Below are positions 6,954 to 13,002 of a DNA stretch of 13,112 nt, piece by piece. Within the stretch, counting starts at the first letter, position 1. Each line of letters starts with the position of its first letter. A program made the position numbers and the translations under genes. This stretch comes from Myxococcales bacterium. Lineage in GTDB: Bacteria > Myxococcota > Myxococcia > Myxococcales > Myxococcaceae. The notes below the pieces were generated by a model. The model searched no databases. It saw only the letters and a program-made list of their open reading frames with translations, and was not told the origin of the DNA. The stretch spans positions 1 through 13,112 of the forward strand of contig PMBV01000401.1 in assembly GCA_003153055.1 (NCBI GenBank), read 5' to 3'.

Positions 6954-7844
6954 ATGGTTGCTCCCCCGCTCTCGGCCCAGCAGATTGAGGCGCTCTGTCA
7001 GGCGTCAGAGGTCCGCTTCGAGGGCATGCGGGCCCGCGTTCGCGAGGCCGGGTCAGCGCTGATCGCTTTCTCGGCGGGGGTCGACTCGACGCTGCTGCTC
7101 AAGGTGGCGGTGCTCGAGCTGGGAGATCGCGCGGTGGCGCTCACGGCGATCTCCGCCTCGGTGTCACCCGATGAGCTGGCCGCGTCGCGAACCCTGGCCC
7201 GCGAGCTGGGGGCGCGCCACGTTGAGGTCGTGTCCAAGGAGCTCGACGACCCTCGGTACGCGGCCAACCCTTCGAATCGCTGCTACTTCTGCAAGAGCGA
7301 GCTGTACGCCATCACCACTCAGCACTGCGCCGAGCTGGGGCTCGCCGTGGTGATGGATGGCTTCAACGCCGACGACAAGAAAGACCATCGCCCCGGGCAC
7401 CAGGCCGCCCGTGAGCACCGCGTGGTCTCGCCGCTCGCCGAGGCGGGGTTGACCAAGGCTGAGGTTCGGGCCTGGTCTCATCGACTCGGCCTCAAGACGT
7501 GGGACAAGCCCCAGATGGCCTGTCTTGCGTCGAGGCTCCCCTACGGGACCGCGGTCACCCTGGAGCGCCTGCGGCAGGTGGCTGCCGCCGAGAAGGCGCT
7601 GCGAGAGCTGGGCTTCGTCAACTTCAGGGTTCGGCACCACCTCGAGGTGGCCCGGCTCGAAGTGTCCGCCGAGGAGCTGCCTCGACTGTTCGAGGGCTCG
7701 CTCAGGGCCCGTGTCGATCAGGCCCTCAAGCAGGCGGGCTTCACCTTCGTCGCCCTCGACCTCGAGCCCTTCCGCTCAGGGCGAATGAACGACAGTCTGG
7801 TGACCGGGCAGGCCCTGCCGGTGCTGGCGACGCCGAGCTGCTAG
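6954..7844 (+). CDS. larE: LarE-type ATP-dependent sulfur transferase
   Basis: A 296-residue PP-loop ATPase of the LarE family. LarE adenylylates and sulfurates the pyridinium precursor of the nickel-pincer nucleotide cofactor of lactate racemase and related LarA enzymes. The PP-loop is SAGVDST (40-46), with Ala where Gly is usual at the second position. NRCYFCKSELY (108-118) and KPQMACLASRLPYG (185-198) are LarE hallmarks. Cys110, Cys113 and Cys190 form a CxxC plus C set, as in LarE proteins reported to carry an iron-sulfur cluster rather than to sacrifice a single Cys. AAGG upstream supports ATG 6954. It sits between the APS kinase-like gene (37-base gap) and the large lipoprotein gene (9-base gap). 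No larA, larB or larC is in the window, so the sulfur acceptor here is unproven. Confidence 0.92.
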   Translation: MVAPPLSAQQIEALCQASEVRFEGMRARVREAGSALIAFSAGVDSTLLLKVAVLELGDRAVALTAISASVSPDELAASRTLARELGARHVEVVSKELDDPRYAANPSNRCYFCKSELYAITTQHCAELGLAVVMDGFNADDKKDHRPGHQAAREHRVVSPLAEAGLTKAEVRAWSHRLGLKTWDKPQMACLASRLPYGTAVTLERLRQVAAAEKALRELGFVNFRVRHHLEVARLEVSAEELPRLFEGSLRARVDQALKQAGFTFVALDLEPFRSGRMNDSLVTGQALPVLATPSC

Positions 7845-7853
7845 GGTCCGCTG

Positions 7854-9716
7854 GTGGCATTGAAGCGCCCCGTCGTCGTGCTCGCGCTGGCCCTCGGCGC
7901 CTGGGGTTGCTCCAGCACCAGCCTTGCTCCCATACCGTCTGGGCAGTTCTCGGGTCCGAAGGCCGATGAGGCGCTCGGTCTGAGGCTTGCCCCGTCGGGC
8001 CTCGCGTTCATCAACCAGCACTGGCCGTTGTTGGCCGAGGCCCTTGCCCCCGGAGGCACCATGACGGTGCCCCTCGCATGCACCCAGCAGCGCTTCACCT
8101 TGCCCGTCATCGGTCCCACTGACGTCTTCGTGGCCGATCAAGGTGGACCAACGGGCGGGCAGAACGACGGCGCGTGCGATGGGCGAGACATGCCCGCCCA
8201 GGTGCAGGCGAAGGTGACAGGGCTCTGGGTGGTGACCCACCCGCCCGCGCAGATCGAGCTGGCCTTCGACCTCACCCTCGACACGGGGAAGATCTTCGTC
8301 ACCAACCCTCACACCGCTTTTGGTCTCACGTGCGATCTGAAATGCAGCCTGGCGTTCGCCACGGGGGGCCACGGCCCCGGAGACAACGCCCTGTCGCTCG
8401 GGGTGCGGCTCCTCATCGACACGACGTGGGATCGGCTCCTCACGTTCGAGGTCGACTCCATCGGCGGCGCGAAGATCTGCGGCGCGACCGGCGCTGGAAG
8501 CCCGCCCGGGTGCCTCGACCCCATGGATCTCTCGATGAGCGACGAGGGGAGCTGTCTCGCGTTCGGGTGGGCGTGTGACCTGCTGAACGTGGAGGCGGTG
8601 AAGACCTTCGTCTTCCAGCAGCTCTCTCCGGCGCTCGAGGCGAGCCTCACGTCGCTGATGACCAACCAGCGCTGTCGGCCGTGCTCCGCTCTTGGCGCGA
8701 GCTGTCCGGTCTCGACCGATGGGACTGGCACGGCGAGCGTCTGTAGCCAAGGCCTCTGCGTCGACCCGCGCGGAGGCTGTGCTCCGCGGCTCCTCGGCGT
8801 GGAGGGTCGGGCAGGGGCCCAAGGAAGCCTCGCGGCGGGCATCGACCTGTCCATCGCCGCCGGCAGCACCGTGACGGTCGACGACGGGGTGACGCTGGGC
8901 ACTCGAGCCGGCATCGAGCCAGTGGCCAAAGCGAGCTGCGTGCCTGAGCTGGACCCACCCACCGCGGGCTCGTCACGCCCCGCCGACTTCGGTGGCGAGG
9001 CAACTGGGGGGCTGTCGTACGATCTGGCGCTGTCGGTCTCGGGCGCGTTTCTCGATCGAGCCCTGTGGGCGGCCCACCAGGCCGGAGCGCTGTGCCTGAC
9101 GGTCGACGGCCAGAGCACCGGGGGCCTCGATACGAGCGTCGTCCAGGCGTTTCTTCCCTCGCTCGGGCCCTTGGCCGTTCGCGACGGGCGAGACGCACCG
9201 ATGATGCTCGTGCTCCGGCCGCGCGCCGCGCCCACTATGAGGGTCCGTGAGGGTGGGGTCGACGCGGCCTCCGGTCTTTCCCGGCCAGTGCTGGTGGTGA
9301 CGCTCGTGGACCTCGCCGTCGATCTCTACGCGTTGATCGATGATCGAATGCTGCGGGTACTGACGGTGACCAGCGATGTGTCGGCGCCGGTCGCGTTGTC
9401 CTTCCCGGGCTGCGACCGGATGAAGCCCGAGCTCGGTCAGCTCGAGCTCACCAACGTTCGAATCACCGACGCCGAGGCGCTCGCGGAGGACGCCCAGGGG
9501 CTCGCAGCGCTGCTCCCCGGCCTGCTCGCCCTGGCCAGCCCGGCCATCGCCCAGGGCCTGGGTGAGCTGACGCTCCCGATGGCCTTGGGCCTGCGAGTCG
9601 AGCCGCTCGAGGCCAAGGGCCTGGGGCTCGTCGACCCAGCTCAGACGACGTACGCTCACCTCGGGCTCTACGCCCGCCTGCTGGCCCCCGGCGACCCGAG
9701 CTGCGCCGCGCACTGA
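7854..9716 (+). CDS. Large Cys-rich lipoprotein, possible BPI/TULIP-like lipid-binding protein (GTG start)
   Basis: A 620-residue exported lipoprotein with lipobox AWGC (Cys19). It starts at GTG 7854, 9 bases after larE, with AGGG upstream. No named family is certain. There are 19 cysteines; six cluster at 274-309 and split the protein into two halves of similar size. The C-terminal half resembles the C-terminal barrel of BPI/LBP in order of elements. FLDRALWAAHQAGAL (399-413) is followed by FLPSL (433-437), then an RPRAAPTMRVREGG stretch (455-468), LVVTLVDLAVDLYA, and a closing helix and strand ending LTLPMALGLRVEPLEAKGL. The N-terminal half opens with GLRLAPSGLAFINQHW, like the start of a TULIP domain. 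If right, it binds lipid in the periplasm or at the outer membrane. The lipoprotein call is firm; the fold is inference. Confidence 0.85.
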   Translation: MALKRPVVVLALALGAWGCSSTSLAPIPSGQFSGPKADEALGLRLAPSGLAFINQHWPLLAEALAPGGTMTVPLACTQQRFTLPVIGPTDVFVADQGGPTGGQNDGACDGRDMPAQVQAKVTGLWVVTHPPAQIELAFDLTLDTGKIFVTNPHTAFGLTCDLKCSLAFATGGHGPGDNALSLGVRLLIDTTWDRLLTFEVDSIGGAKICGATGAGSPPGCLDPMDLSMSDEGSCLAFGWACDLLNVEAVKTFVFQQLSPALEASLTSLMTNQRCRPCSALGASCPVSTDGTGTASVCSQGLCVDPRGGCAPRLLGVEGRAGAQGSLAAGIDLSIAAGSTVTVDDGVTLGTRAGIEPVAKASCVPELDPPTAGSSRPADFGGEATGGLSYDLALSVSGAFLDRALWAAHQAGALCLTVDGQSTGGLDTSVVQAFLPSLGPLAVRDGRDAPMMLVLRPRAAPTMRVREGGVDAASGLSRPVLVVTLVDLAVDLYALIDDRMLRVLTVTSDVSAPVALSFPGCDRMKPELGQLELTNVRITDAEALAEDAQGLAALLPGLLALASPAIAQGLGELTLPMALGLRVEPLEAKGLGLVDPAQTTYAHLGLYARLLAPGDPSCAAH

Positions 9717-9776
9717 GCGAGCGGCACCTTCGAGGTTGCGCCCCGCAAGGCGCCGCCCTTTTGCTACGAGAGGGGC

Positions 9777-10328
9777 ATGCGCGATCACCCCCGTCACTTC
9801 GGGCCACTGGGCCGTGGGCAGATCGGCCGGTGGGCGATGCTCGCCGCGGTGCTCGTGGCCGTGCTCGGAAGGGCAGACGAGCCAGTCTGGGGCCACCGAG
9901 GCGCGCTCGGCCTCACGGTGTCAGCCGGCGGTGAGTTCCTCACCGTCATCGCTCCAACTGGCCAAGGCGACAACGGCCTGCGCGCGCCCCTCGAGCTGGG
10001 GGGGACGCTCAGCCTGACGGATCACACCGAGCTCTTGCTCGCGGGCCGCGTCGCGCCTCCGGGCCCACGACCCGAATGGGCCGCCTTCGCCGGCATCCGC
10101 AACTCTCGAGGAGACCGGGTGAAGACCTTCTTCGACCTGCTCCTCGCCGCCACCCTCTCCCCAGTGTGGACGCTCGGCTTTCGCCTCGGCCTCGGTGTTC
10201 AATACGAGCTCCTCCCGGTGATGGGGGCCTACGCGGTCGCCGGAGTTCAAGGGGGCTTCGGCGCCGGCCTCCGCCTCTCCTTCGAGCTCCTCCTCGGGCT
10301 CCAGTTCCGCACCTACCTCTTTCAGTAA
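9777..10328 (+). CDS. Small outer-membrane beta-barrel-like protein
   Basis: A 183-residue protein with an N-terminal signal sequence. The hydrophobic core (about 20-31, AMLAAVLVAVLG) follows an Arg-rich n-region, with probable cleavage near GRADEP. The mature part is a run of amphipathic strands broken by turns (LGLTVSAGGEFL, PLELGGTLSL, TELLLAGRVA, TLGFRLGLGVQYEL, FGAGLRLSFELLLGLQF). The C-terminus YLFQ is near-aromatic, as in outer-membrane proteins. About eight strands fit a small barrel; no family was recognised. AGAGGGG lies very close to ATG 9777, so ATG 9837 is a possible alternative start, though it would remove the basic n-region. It follows the large lipoprotein gene by 60 bases and may be co-transcribed with it. 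Confidence 0.75.
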   Translation: MRDHPRHFGPLGRGQIGRWAMLAAVLVAVLGRADEPVWGHRGALGLTVSAGGEFLTVIAPTGQGDNGLRAPLELGGTLSLTDHTELLLAGRVAPPGPRPEWAAFAGIRNSRGDRVKTFFDLLLAATLSPVWTLGFRLGLGVQYELLPVMGAYAVAGVQGGFGAGLRLSFELLLGLQFRTYLFQ

Positions 10329-10336
10329 CCCGGTTA
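10326..10336. promoter_or_regulatory. TAACC-c-GGTTA palindrome before the RHH gene
   Basis: An 11-base interrupted palindrome overlaps the stop codon of the barrel-like gene and lies 58 bases before ATG 10395. A TTGACT (10338-10343) that could be a -35 begins 2 bases after it, but no good -10 follows at 16-18 bases. It may be an operator; this is suggestive only. Confidence 0.25.
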
Positions 10337-10352
10337 TTTGACTGGGTGTGAA

Positions 10353-10368
10353 CATGTGCGACCATGTG
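10353..10368 (+). promoter_or_regulatory. 10-bp-spaced direct repeat CATGTG, candidate RHH operator
   Basis: CATGTG occurs at 10353-10358 and 10363-10368, exactly one helical turn apart, in the leader of a ribbon-helix-helix gene. RHH repressors of the CopG/Arc type commonly bind such tandem sites and regulate themselves. The repeats are seen directly; binding is inferred. Confidence 0.4.
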
Positions 10369-10394
10369 TGTGTCTGTATGAGGGAGACCTGCAC

Positions 10395-10556
10395 ATGAAC
10401 GAGAACAGTCGGCTGACGTCGGTGGTCTTCAGGTTGAATCGGGATCGCCTGGAGGCACTCAAGGACCTCTCGCGGGAGACGCGGGTTCGGCAGAGCGAGT
10501 ACCTGCGCGAGGCCATCACGGATCTGCTCGAGAAGTACACCGCCAAGGTGGAGTAG
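10395..10556 (+). CDS. Ribbon-helix-helix (CopG/Arc-type) DNA-binding protein
   Basis: A 53-residue protein consisting of a single RHH fold. The short strand RLTSVVFRLN (6-15) would insert into the DNA major groove as a dimer. Helix 1 (RDRLEALKDLSRETR, about 16-30) and helix 2 (QSEYLREAITDLLEKY, about 32-47) follow with the usual turn. The start at ATG 10395 is chosen over an in-frame upstream ATG at 10338 because AGGGAGA lies 8 bases before it and the fold begins straight after. No toxin gene adjoins it, so it looks like a stand-alone regulator rather than an antitoxin. Its stop is 5 bases from the stop of the convergent truA gene. A tandem repeat just upstream could be its own operator. Confidence 0.88.
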   Translation: MNENSRLTSVVFRLNRDRLEALKDLSRETRVRQSEYLREAITDLLEKYTAKVE

Positions 10557-10561
10557 GGCGG

Positions 10562-11359
10562 TCAGTCGCAGAACGGGGGCCCCAGTGGGAGGCCGCTGGG
10601 GAGGCCGCGTTCGGTCGCGAAGGGGTCGTCGTGGGGTGGGTAGAAGACCTCCCACAGCGTGAGGCCGCGGGCAGGGGCCCTGGTGGGGCGAAGGCGGCCG
10701 GTGCCGTCGAGAGCCGCGGCGAAGGCCTCGAGGGTGCAGGTGCCGCTGGCGACGTCGACCAGGCCGCCGACCAACTGCCGCACCATGTACCGACCGAAAG
10801 CGTCGCCCTTGAGGCGCACCTCGAGGCGGCCGTCGGTGGCGACGAGGCGGGCCTCGGTGATGGTCCTGGGTCGAACGGCGCTCGACGAGTCGTGAAAGAC
10901 CGAGAAGTCACGGGTGCCAGCCACCAGGGCGAGGGCGCGCTCGAAGAGGCCCACGTCGAAGTTGACCTTCCACGCGCCATCGTCCCAGCGCGGGTCGTCC
11001 TCGAGGAGCAAGCGGTACCGGTACTCCTTGCCGACCGACGACCAGGCAGCGTGGAACTTGGGCCCGGCGAGCCGCGAGAAGGCCACGCCCACCGTCGGCG
11101 GGAGCACCGCGTTGAGGCGCGAGGCCATCTCCTCGGGGCGCCCACTTTCGACCACTCTGAGCGACAGCACCTGCATCCTCGCGTGCACACCTCGGTCGGT
11201 TCGGGAGCACACGACCGGATTTCGGGAGAAGCCCGCGGCGCGAAGTGCGGCTATGACTGTATCTTGAACGGTGGGGCCCACCTGCTGCGACTGGTAGCCG
11301 CGAAAACCACCGCCGTGATACCAACACCACAGCGCGACTCTGGAGGGCATGGAGCACAT
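10562..11359 (-). CDS. truA: tRNA pseudouridine(38-40) synthase TruA
   Basis: A 265-residue cytoplasmic enzyme that converts uridines 38-40 of the tRNA anticodon arm to pseudouridine. The catalytic loop is SRTDRGVHA with Asp55; the usual form is GRTDxGVHA, so Ser replaces the Gly. Other TruA signatures are FHAAWSSVGKEYRYRL (103-118), which includes the conserved Lys-x-Tyr, and GRYMVRQLVGGLVDVASG near 190-207. The N-terminal YHGGGFRGYQ has Tyr where most TruA proteins have Trp. Length is normal for the family. Two in-frame ATGs (11359 and 11350) are possible and neither has a clear ribosome-binding site; the second gives a more typical N-terminus. It is divergent from, and start-overlapping with, the GYF protein gene. 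The sequence is somewhat divergent, so it could be a second TruA paralogue. Confidence 0.92.
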   Translation of the reverse strand: MCSMPSRVALWCWYHGGGFRGYQSQQVGPTVQDTVIAALRAAGFSRNPVVCSRTDRGVHARMQVLSLRVVESGRPEEMASRLNAVLPPTVGVAFSRLAGPKFHAAWSSVGKEYRYRLLLEDDPRWDDGAWKVNFDVGLFERALALVAGTRDFSVFHDSSSAVRPRTITEARLVATDGRLEVRLKGDAFGRYMVRQLVGGLVDVASGTCTLEAFAAALDGTGRLRPTRAPARGLTLWEVFYPPHDDPFATERGLPSGLPLGPPFCD

Positions 11360-12221
11360 GAATCAGGAACCGGGGTGGCTGTACCGGCAGAGCGATCTGA
11401 TCCTTGGGCCCGTACCCGCGAAACAGATCATCGACAAGCTCTACAAGGGCGAGCTGGGCGCGTCGAGCGAAGTCCAACTGATGGGATCAGGGGCCTTTCG
11501 CCCCCTGTCCGAGGTCGCCGAGTTCAGGATCCACCTGGCCAAGGCGGCCGCCAAGCAACGAGTCGACGCTCAGGCCGAGGCCCATCAGGCGACCCAGAAG
11601 AAGCGCCTGGTGCGGGCAGTGGTGGGGCTGGCGGTGGTGCTGCTGCTCATCGGCGCGGGGGTGGCGGCGGTGGGGCGGTACCTGGCGGTGCACTCGCTCA
11701 CGGGCAAGTCGACCGAGGAGCTCGCGTGGGGCGACATCACCGTCGACTCGCCGACCATCAAGCGGGCCAAGCGCACCCTCGACGACGAACTGGTCGTCTA
11801 CAACGACTCCCACGGCACCAAGAAGCCGCCGCCGGTGGCCCAGGCCAACGTGCCCAGGCCCGAGCGACCGACTCCTGGGCCTCAGCCCACCGGGCCCAAG
11901 CCCAAGCCCGGCGCGGAGGACCCGGAAGGCCTCTCGATGGGCGAGGTCGACGAGGCTGGCATCAACGCGGTGGTGGCGCGGCACAAGCCCACGCTCGTTC
12001 CCTGCATTCGCCAGGTGGCCAAGCCGGGCGTGGTGGCGAAGATTCCCATCGAGTTCGCCATCTCCGAGAACGGCAAAGTGACCAAGGTGTGGGTCGACAA
12101 CACCGACTTCAAGGACTCGGGGCTGACCGAGTGCCTGTTGAAGGAGCTCCAGAAGTGGCCGTTCAAGGCCGGGGCCGGCGCGTCGGTGAATTTGTCCTTC
12201 AATGTAGGAAAACGCGGTTGA
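11358..12221 (+). CDS. GYF domain - TM - AgmX/TonB-like C-terminal domain protein (compact GltJ-like)
   Basis: A 287-residue inner-membrane protein. Residues about 5-55 form a bacterial GYF_2 domain (GWLYRQSDLILGPVPAKQI), which typically binds proline-rich peptides. A charged, Ala/Gln-rich helix (56-83) leads to one membrane span (about 84-106, LVRAVVGLAVVLLLIGAGVAA). A Pro-rich linker follows (157-184, PKPKPG and PTPGPQPTGP). The C-terminal domain (about 190-284) matches the AgmX/PglI TonB-like family: RHKPTLVPCIRQ, strands with FAISENGKVTKVWVD, a second Cys in LTECLLKEL, then KWPFK. Cys216 and Cys259 are placed like the conserved pair in that family. Myxococcus GltJ (AgmX) has the same order plus an N-terminal zinc ribbon, absent here. 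ATG 11358 is preferred because GGAGGG precedes it by 10 bases; ATG 11349 is 1 base from that site. Confidence 0.9.
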   Translation: MNQEPGWLYRQSDLILGPVPAKQIIDKLYKGELGASSEVQLMGSGAFRPLSEVAEFRIHLAKAAAKQRVDAQAEAHQATQKKRLVRAVVGLAVVLLLIGAGVAAVGRYLAVHSLTGKSTEELAWGDITVDSPTIKRAKRTLDDELVVYNDSHGTKKPPPVAQANVPRPERPTPGPQPTGPKPKPGAEDPEGLSMGEVDEAGINAVVARHKPTLVPCIRQVAKPGVVAKIPIEFAISENGKVTKVWVDNTDFKDSGLTECLLKELQKWPFKAGAGASVNLSFNVGKRG

Positions 12222-12235
12222 TGCCTGGCCGGCCC

Positions 12236-12250
12236 TGGGCGAAAAGCCCA
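12236..12250 (+). promoter_or_regulatory. Small TGGGC-GAAAA-GCCCA hairpin before ATG 12253
   Basis: A perfect 5-bp stem with a 5-base loop ends 2 bases before ATG 12253, where a ribosome-binding site should be. No Shine-Dalgarno sequence is visible for this start. The hairpin may limit translation or argue for initiation at ATG 12280. Confidence 0.25.
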
Positions 12251-12252
12251 CC

Positions 12253-12876
12253 ATGGTTTCTGCCGAACAGCACCCCGACATGAAAAGCCGCGAGATTCCC
12301 CCGGACACCTTCCGCCACACGGTGCTCGCGTCGTCCCGGCGCTTCAAGTCCACCTGGGTCGAGCTGGGCAAGCTCCTGGTGAAGGTCCGTGACGAGGCGC
12401 TCTTCGAGGGCTGGGGGTATTCCTCCTTCGAGGGCTACTGTCTGGGCGAGCTGAAGATTCGCAAGCAGACGGCCCTCAAGCTCACCCGCAGCTTCAGCTT
12501 CCTCGACCGCCACGAGCCCGAGGCCATGAGCGTGCCCCAGGCCACCGAGTCGGCCCCTCCCTTCGAGGTGGTGGAGGTCCTCGCCCAGGCCGAGGAGCGC
12601 GGCCAGTTGTCGGCCCAGGAGTACAAGTCCATCCGCGACTCCATCTGGAGCGACGCCAAGCCCACCAGTGAGCTCCGGCGAGAGCTCACCGAGCGCTTTC
12701 CCGCCCCGGAGCCCAAGGTGAGCCAATCGGCCGAGCTCAAACGACTCTGGTCCCTGGCGAAGCGGCTGCATGCCGAGCTCATCGCGAATAAGAAGGTCCC
12801 AGGGGCCGTGGCGGAGCGGGCGGAGGCGGTGGCGGCGGACCTCGAAGAATTGGTCACCCAGAAGGCCGAGGCCTAA
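12253..12876 (+). CDS. Protein with HTH-like segment, family not recognised
   Basis: A 207-residue soluble, charged protein without signal peptide or membrane span. Residues about 20-85 contain ELGKLLVKVRDEALFEGWGY, then SSFEGYCLGELKIRKQTALKLTR. This looks like the FxxYcxxxLxIxxxTAxxL helix-turn-helix segment seen in some delta-proteobacterial DNA-associated proteins. The middle (about 90-150) is acidic and Pro-containing. The C-terminal third (155-207) is predicted helical, with heptad-like Leu/Ala spacing suggesting a coiled coil. It could be a transcription factor or nucleoid-associated protein, but no function can be assigned. It lies 31 bases after the GYF protein gene on the same strand and may share its transcript. 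ATG 12253 and ATG 12280 are both possible starts; neither has a good ribosome-binding site. Confidence 0.8.
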   Translation: MVSAEQHPDMKSREIPPDTFRHTVLASSRRFKSTWVELGKLLVKVRDEALFEGWGYSSFEGYCLGELKIRKQTALKLTRSFSFLDRHEPEAMSVPQATESAPPFEVVEVLAQAEERGQLSAQEYKSIRDSIWSDAKPTSELRRELTERFPAPEPKVSQSAELKRLWSLAKRLHAELIANKKVPGAVAERAEAVAADLEELVTQKAEA

Positions 12877-12901
12877 GGTGGACGTAGGGAAGCGTCAAAG
12901 A

Positions 12902-12935
12902 ACCCCTTCGGGCAGGCTTGCGCTTGTGAAGGGGT
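12902..12935. terminator. Inverted repeat between the HTH-like gene and clpX
   Basis: ACCCCTTC (12902-12909) and GAAGGGGT (12928-12935) form a perfect 8-bp stem with an 18-base loop, 26 bases after the stop codon at 12876. There is no T-run afterwards. It may terminate or attenuate read-through toward clpX, or be a protein-binding site upstream of the clpX promoter. Confidence 0.35.
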
Positions 12936-12954
12936 GGTGCGACATGGCTATAGT
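12924..12954 (+). promoter_or_regulatory. Possible promoter for clpX
   Basis: TTGTGA (12924-12929) and TATAGT (12949-12954) resemble sigma-70 -35 and -10 hexamers. The 19-base spacing is long, so the match is weak. The -10 is a five-of-six match and lies 48 bases before the clpX TTG start. Confidence 0.3.
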
Positions 12955-13002
12955 TTCTCAGGCGCGCTGGTGTGGCGCTGAGGCGGCTGTCAGGAGGCCT
13001 GC

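Noticed and set aside
7776..8822. Minus-strand 348-codon open frame over the large lipoprotein gene
   Set aside because: It is Arg/Glu-rich without recognisable motifs; the plus strand frame has a lipobox and full-length coherence.
10338..10394. Upstream in-frame ATG of the RHH gene
   Set aside because: It would add 19 residues ahead of the fold, has no ribosome-binding site, and would place the start in the repeat-rich control region.
10631..12283. 550-codon plus-strand open frame
   Set aside because: It runs antisense through truA and then out of frame through the GYF gene, and its product is low-complexity Gly/Arg/Ala-rich. Both real genes have clear family motifs.
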